NCBI GenBank assembly: GCA_001872985.1
Contig: MNYA01000130.1
Location: 1-6,729, forward strand
Direction of reading: 5' to 3'
Length of the DNA stretch: 6,729 nucleotides
Origin: a bacterium CG2_30_54_10
GTDB taxonomy: Bacteria > Muiribacteriota > Ozemobacteria > Ozemobacterales > Ozemobacteraceae
Both the position numbers and the translations under genes were made by a program. The notes under the pieces are model-generated. The model searched no databases and was not told the DNA's origin. It was given only the letters and a program-made list of their open reading frames with translations. Positions 6,057-6,729 of this stretch are shown here, in pieces. Each line of letters opens with the position of its first letter. Within the stretch, counting starts at the first letter, position 1.

Positions 6057-6175
6057 GTTCCCCGAATGGAAAATGCAAACGCACTTCACTTTATGGCTCT
6101 TTGGTCGGGGCAGGAATGCTCCTTCTTAAAAGGCATTCCAAGTTAAAATGCGTTTGCCTAAGCCGAACGGGGAAC
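6057..6175. repeat. 119-bp imperfect inverted repeat between divergent promoters
   Basis: GTTCCCCG (6057-6064) pairs with CGGGGAAC (6168-6175), and GCAAACGCA (6075-6083) pairs with TGCGTTTGC (6149-6157). Both sides have exactly 10 bases between these blocks, so the arms are 27 bp long with about 21 paired positions. Inside, GGAATG (6113-6118) pairs with CATTCC (6134-6139), and CCTT (6121-6124) with AAGG (6130-6133), closing a hairpin with a small bulge. CCCCGA (6060-6065) could instead pair with TCGGGG (6105-6110). The segment contains no gene and lies between the two candidate promoters. It could be a paired operator, a small mobile (MITE-like) element or a structured RNA. No clear target-site duplication flanks it. 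Confidence 0.7.
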
Positions 6176-6196
6176 CTGACGAAAAGTCTGAAAAAG

Positions 6197-6225
6197 TTGA
6201 TTTTAACGTTAATTTCGGATATATT
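6197..6225 (+). promoter_or_regulatory. Promoter of the small unknown gene at 6261
   Basis: TTGATT (6197-6202) and TATATT (6220-6225) are 17 bp apart in AT-rich DNA, matching the sigma-70 consensus at four and five of six positions. Transcription would start near 6232, giving a short leader before ATG 6261. GGAGGG at 6249-6254 is the ribosome binding site. Confidence 0.65.
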
Positions 6226-6260
6226 TTAGTTGGAAGTGTACAATCCACGGAGGGAAAATT

Positions 6261-6623
6261 ATGAAGACGGAGCTTTTGCGATCGTTCAGCTTCGGGACTG
6301 TCAACTTCGATCAGGCCAAAGCCGCTTCGCAGAAAGCACAGGAAGCCAACCGGGCTTCGGAATCCATCAACAAAGCGGGTGGAATCGAGAAAGCCCGTAT
6401 GAGCCAGGTTTTCAGGCAGACCTCGCTGGAAGCCGGCAAGACCGAGGGTGCTCGTTTCCAGGCACGCGGCGAGCAGGTAAGGACCGTATCAAGCCAATTT
6501 TCCCAGGCTGTTCGAAGCGAGAATGTTAATGTGAACAAAAAATTCATTGCCCTTATCGCTTCCCCGATGAACGGCACGCAACCAGGGGTTCAGCTCGGAG
6601 GGATGCTTGATGTCTACGGCTGA
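6261..6623 (+). CDS. Small hypothetical protein, Ala/Gln/Ser-rich and probably helical
   Basis: I do not recognise this 120-residue protein. GGAGGG six bases before ATG 6261, a good promoter and a proper stop (TGA 6621-6623) support a real gene. Residues about 15-90 are polar and rich in Ala, Gln, Ser, Glu and Lys (for example DQAKAASQKAQEANRASESI and SQFSQAVRSEN), suggesting long helices or a coiled coil. The C-terminal 20 residues are Gly-rich (GTQPGVQLGGMLDVYG). There is no cysteine or tryptophan, no signal peptide and no membrane segment, so I expect a soluble cytosolic protein or one exported without a classical signal. It is divergent from the heme operon and shares its control region, but nothing in the protein suggests tetrapyrrole work. 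An overlapping frame (6230-6529) lacks a ribosome binding site and is rejected. Confidence 0.75.
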   Translation: MKTELLRSFSFGTVNFDQAKAASQKAQEANRASESINKAGGIEKARMSQVFRQTSLEAGKTEGARFQARGEQVRTVSSQFSQAVRSENVNVNKKFIALIASPMNGTQPGVQLGGMLDVYG

Positions 6624-6670
6624 TTCCGCCCTGGCACCCAGGTAAATCGAAAACCGGGCAGTAACTTCTC

Positions 6671-6694
6671 AAAAAAGGGAGGCACGCGCCCCCC
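6671..6694 (-). terminator. Intrinsic terminator for a minus-strand gene beyond the right edge
   Basis: Read on the minus strand, GGGGGGC (6694-6688), loop GCGT, and GCCTCCC (6683-6677) form a 7-bp stem with one G-T wobble, followed at once by TTTTTT (6676-6671). This is the classical rho-independent layout. On the plus strand no T-run follows, so it does not serve the 6261 gene in the usual way. It implies a convergent minus-strand gene to the right of the window. Confidence 0.75.
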
Positions 6695-6697
6695 TTC

Positions 6698-6722
6698 GCC
6701 TCGCGAAGTGAATTCGCGAGGC
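6698..6722. repeat. Perfect palindromic hairpin at the right edge
   Basis: GCCTCGCGAA (6698-6707) and TTCGCGAGGC (6713-6722) are perfectly complementary around a 5-base loop. No T-run follows on either side, so it is not a second terminator by itself. AAGTGAATTCGCG within it (6706-6718) also occurs at 292-304, where the left arm is not repeated. It may be part of a dispersed palindromic repeat. Confidence 0.6.
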
Positions 6723-6729
6723 TCATCCC

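Noticed and set aside
4888..6129. A long plus-strand open frame (413 codons) opposite hemB
   Set aside because: It is antisense to a complete hemB with all catalytic residues, it covers the divergent control region, and its product resembles no family.
6057..6175. A cobalamin or other known riboswitch upstream of hemB
   Set aside because: I looked for conserved core sequences such as the cobalamin box and did not find them. The candidate hemB promoter also lies downstream of the element, so it would not be in the leader.

Overview
The window looks like the chromosome of an anaerobic bacterium. Its core is a five-gene, minus-strand operon for tetrapyrrole synthesis, read right to left as hemB, ahbD, ahbA, ahbB, hemL. 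The order mixes early C5-pathway genes (hemL and hemB, for 5-aminolevulinate and porphobilinogen) with genes of the siroheme-dependent 'alternative heme' route (ahbA/ahbB siroheme decarboxylase and ahbD heme b synthase). That route is known from sulfate reducers, methanogens and other anaerobes. A GspG-like pseudopilin beside the operon points to a diderm-type bacterium with type IV pilus or type II secretion-like machinery. I cannot name the phylum from this sequence alone.

Layout, left to right. Positions 1-223 hold the C-terminal part of a GIY-YIG family protein whose N-terminal catalytic half is not visible. Positions 224-500 are non-coding, with short repeats, including a second copy of a roughly 24-bp sequence found at the GIY-YIG breakpoint. 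Positions 501-1358 (+) encode a long prepilin-type protein with a GspG-like core and one dockerin/EF-hand-like loop. It ends 8 bp from the convergent hemL. Positions 1367-5988 (-) are the heme operon. The junctions hemB/ahbD and ahbB/hemL are 4-bp overlaps, ahbA/ahbB are 22 bp apart, and a 120-bp gap with a hairpin separates ahbD from ahbA. Positions 5989-6260 are a divergent control region with a promoter-like pair on each side and a 119-bp imperfect inverted repeat between them. Positions 6261-6623 (+) encode a small unknown protein with a good promoter and ribosome binding site. Positions 6671-6694 carry a minus-strand intrinsic terminator for a gene beyond the right edge, next to a perfect 10-bp-stem palindrome.

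How the genes work together: HemL makes 5-aminolevulinate, and HemB condenses two of these to porphobilinogen. Genes not in this window would carry the pathway to siroheme. AhbA/AhbB then decarboxylate siroheme, a deacetylase (AhbC, not seen here) makes iron-coproporphyrin III, and AhbD converts that to heme b. The operon therefore joins the entry and exit of one pathway in one transcript.

The most unusual observations are the inverted repeat between the divergent promoters, the 80-residue His-Pro-Gly-Gly-rich N-terminal extension on AhbD, and the calcium-loop-like motif in the pseudopilin. I see no CRISPR array, rRNA or tRNA gene, or complete insertion sequence.
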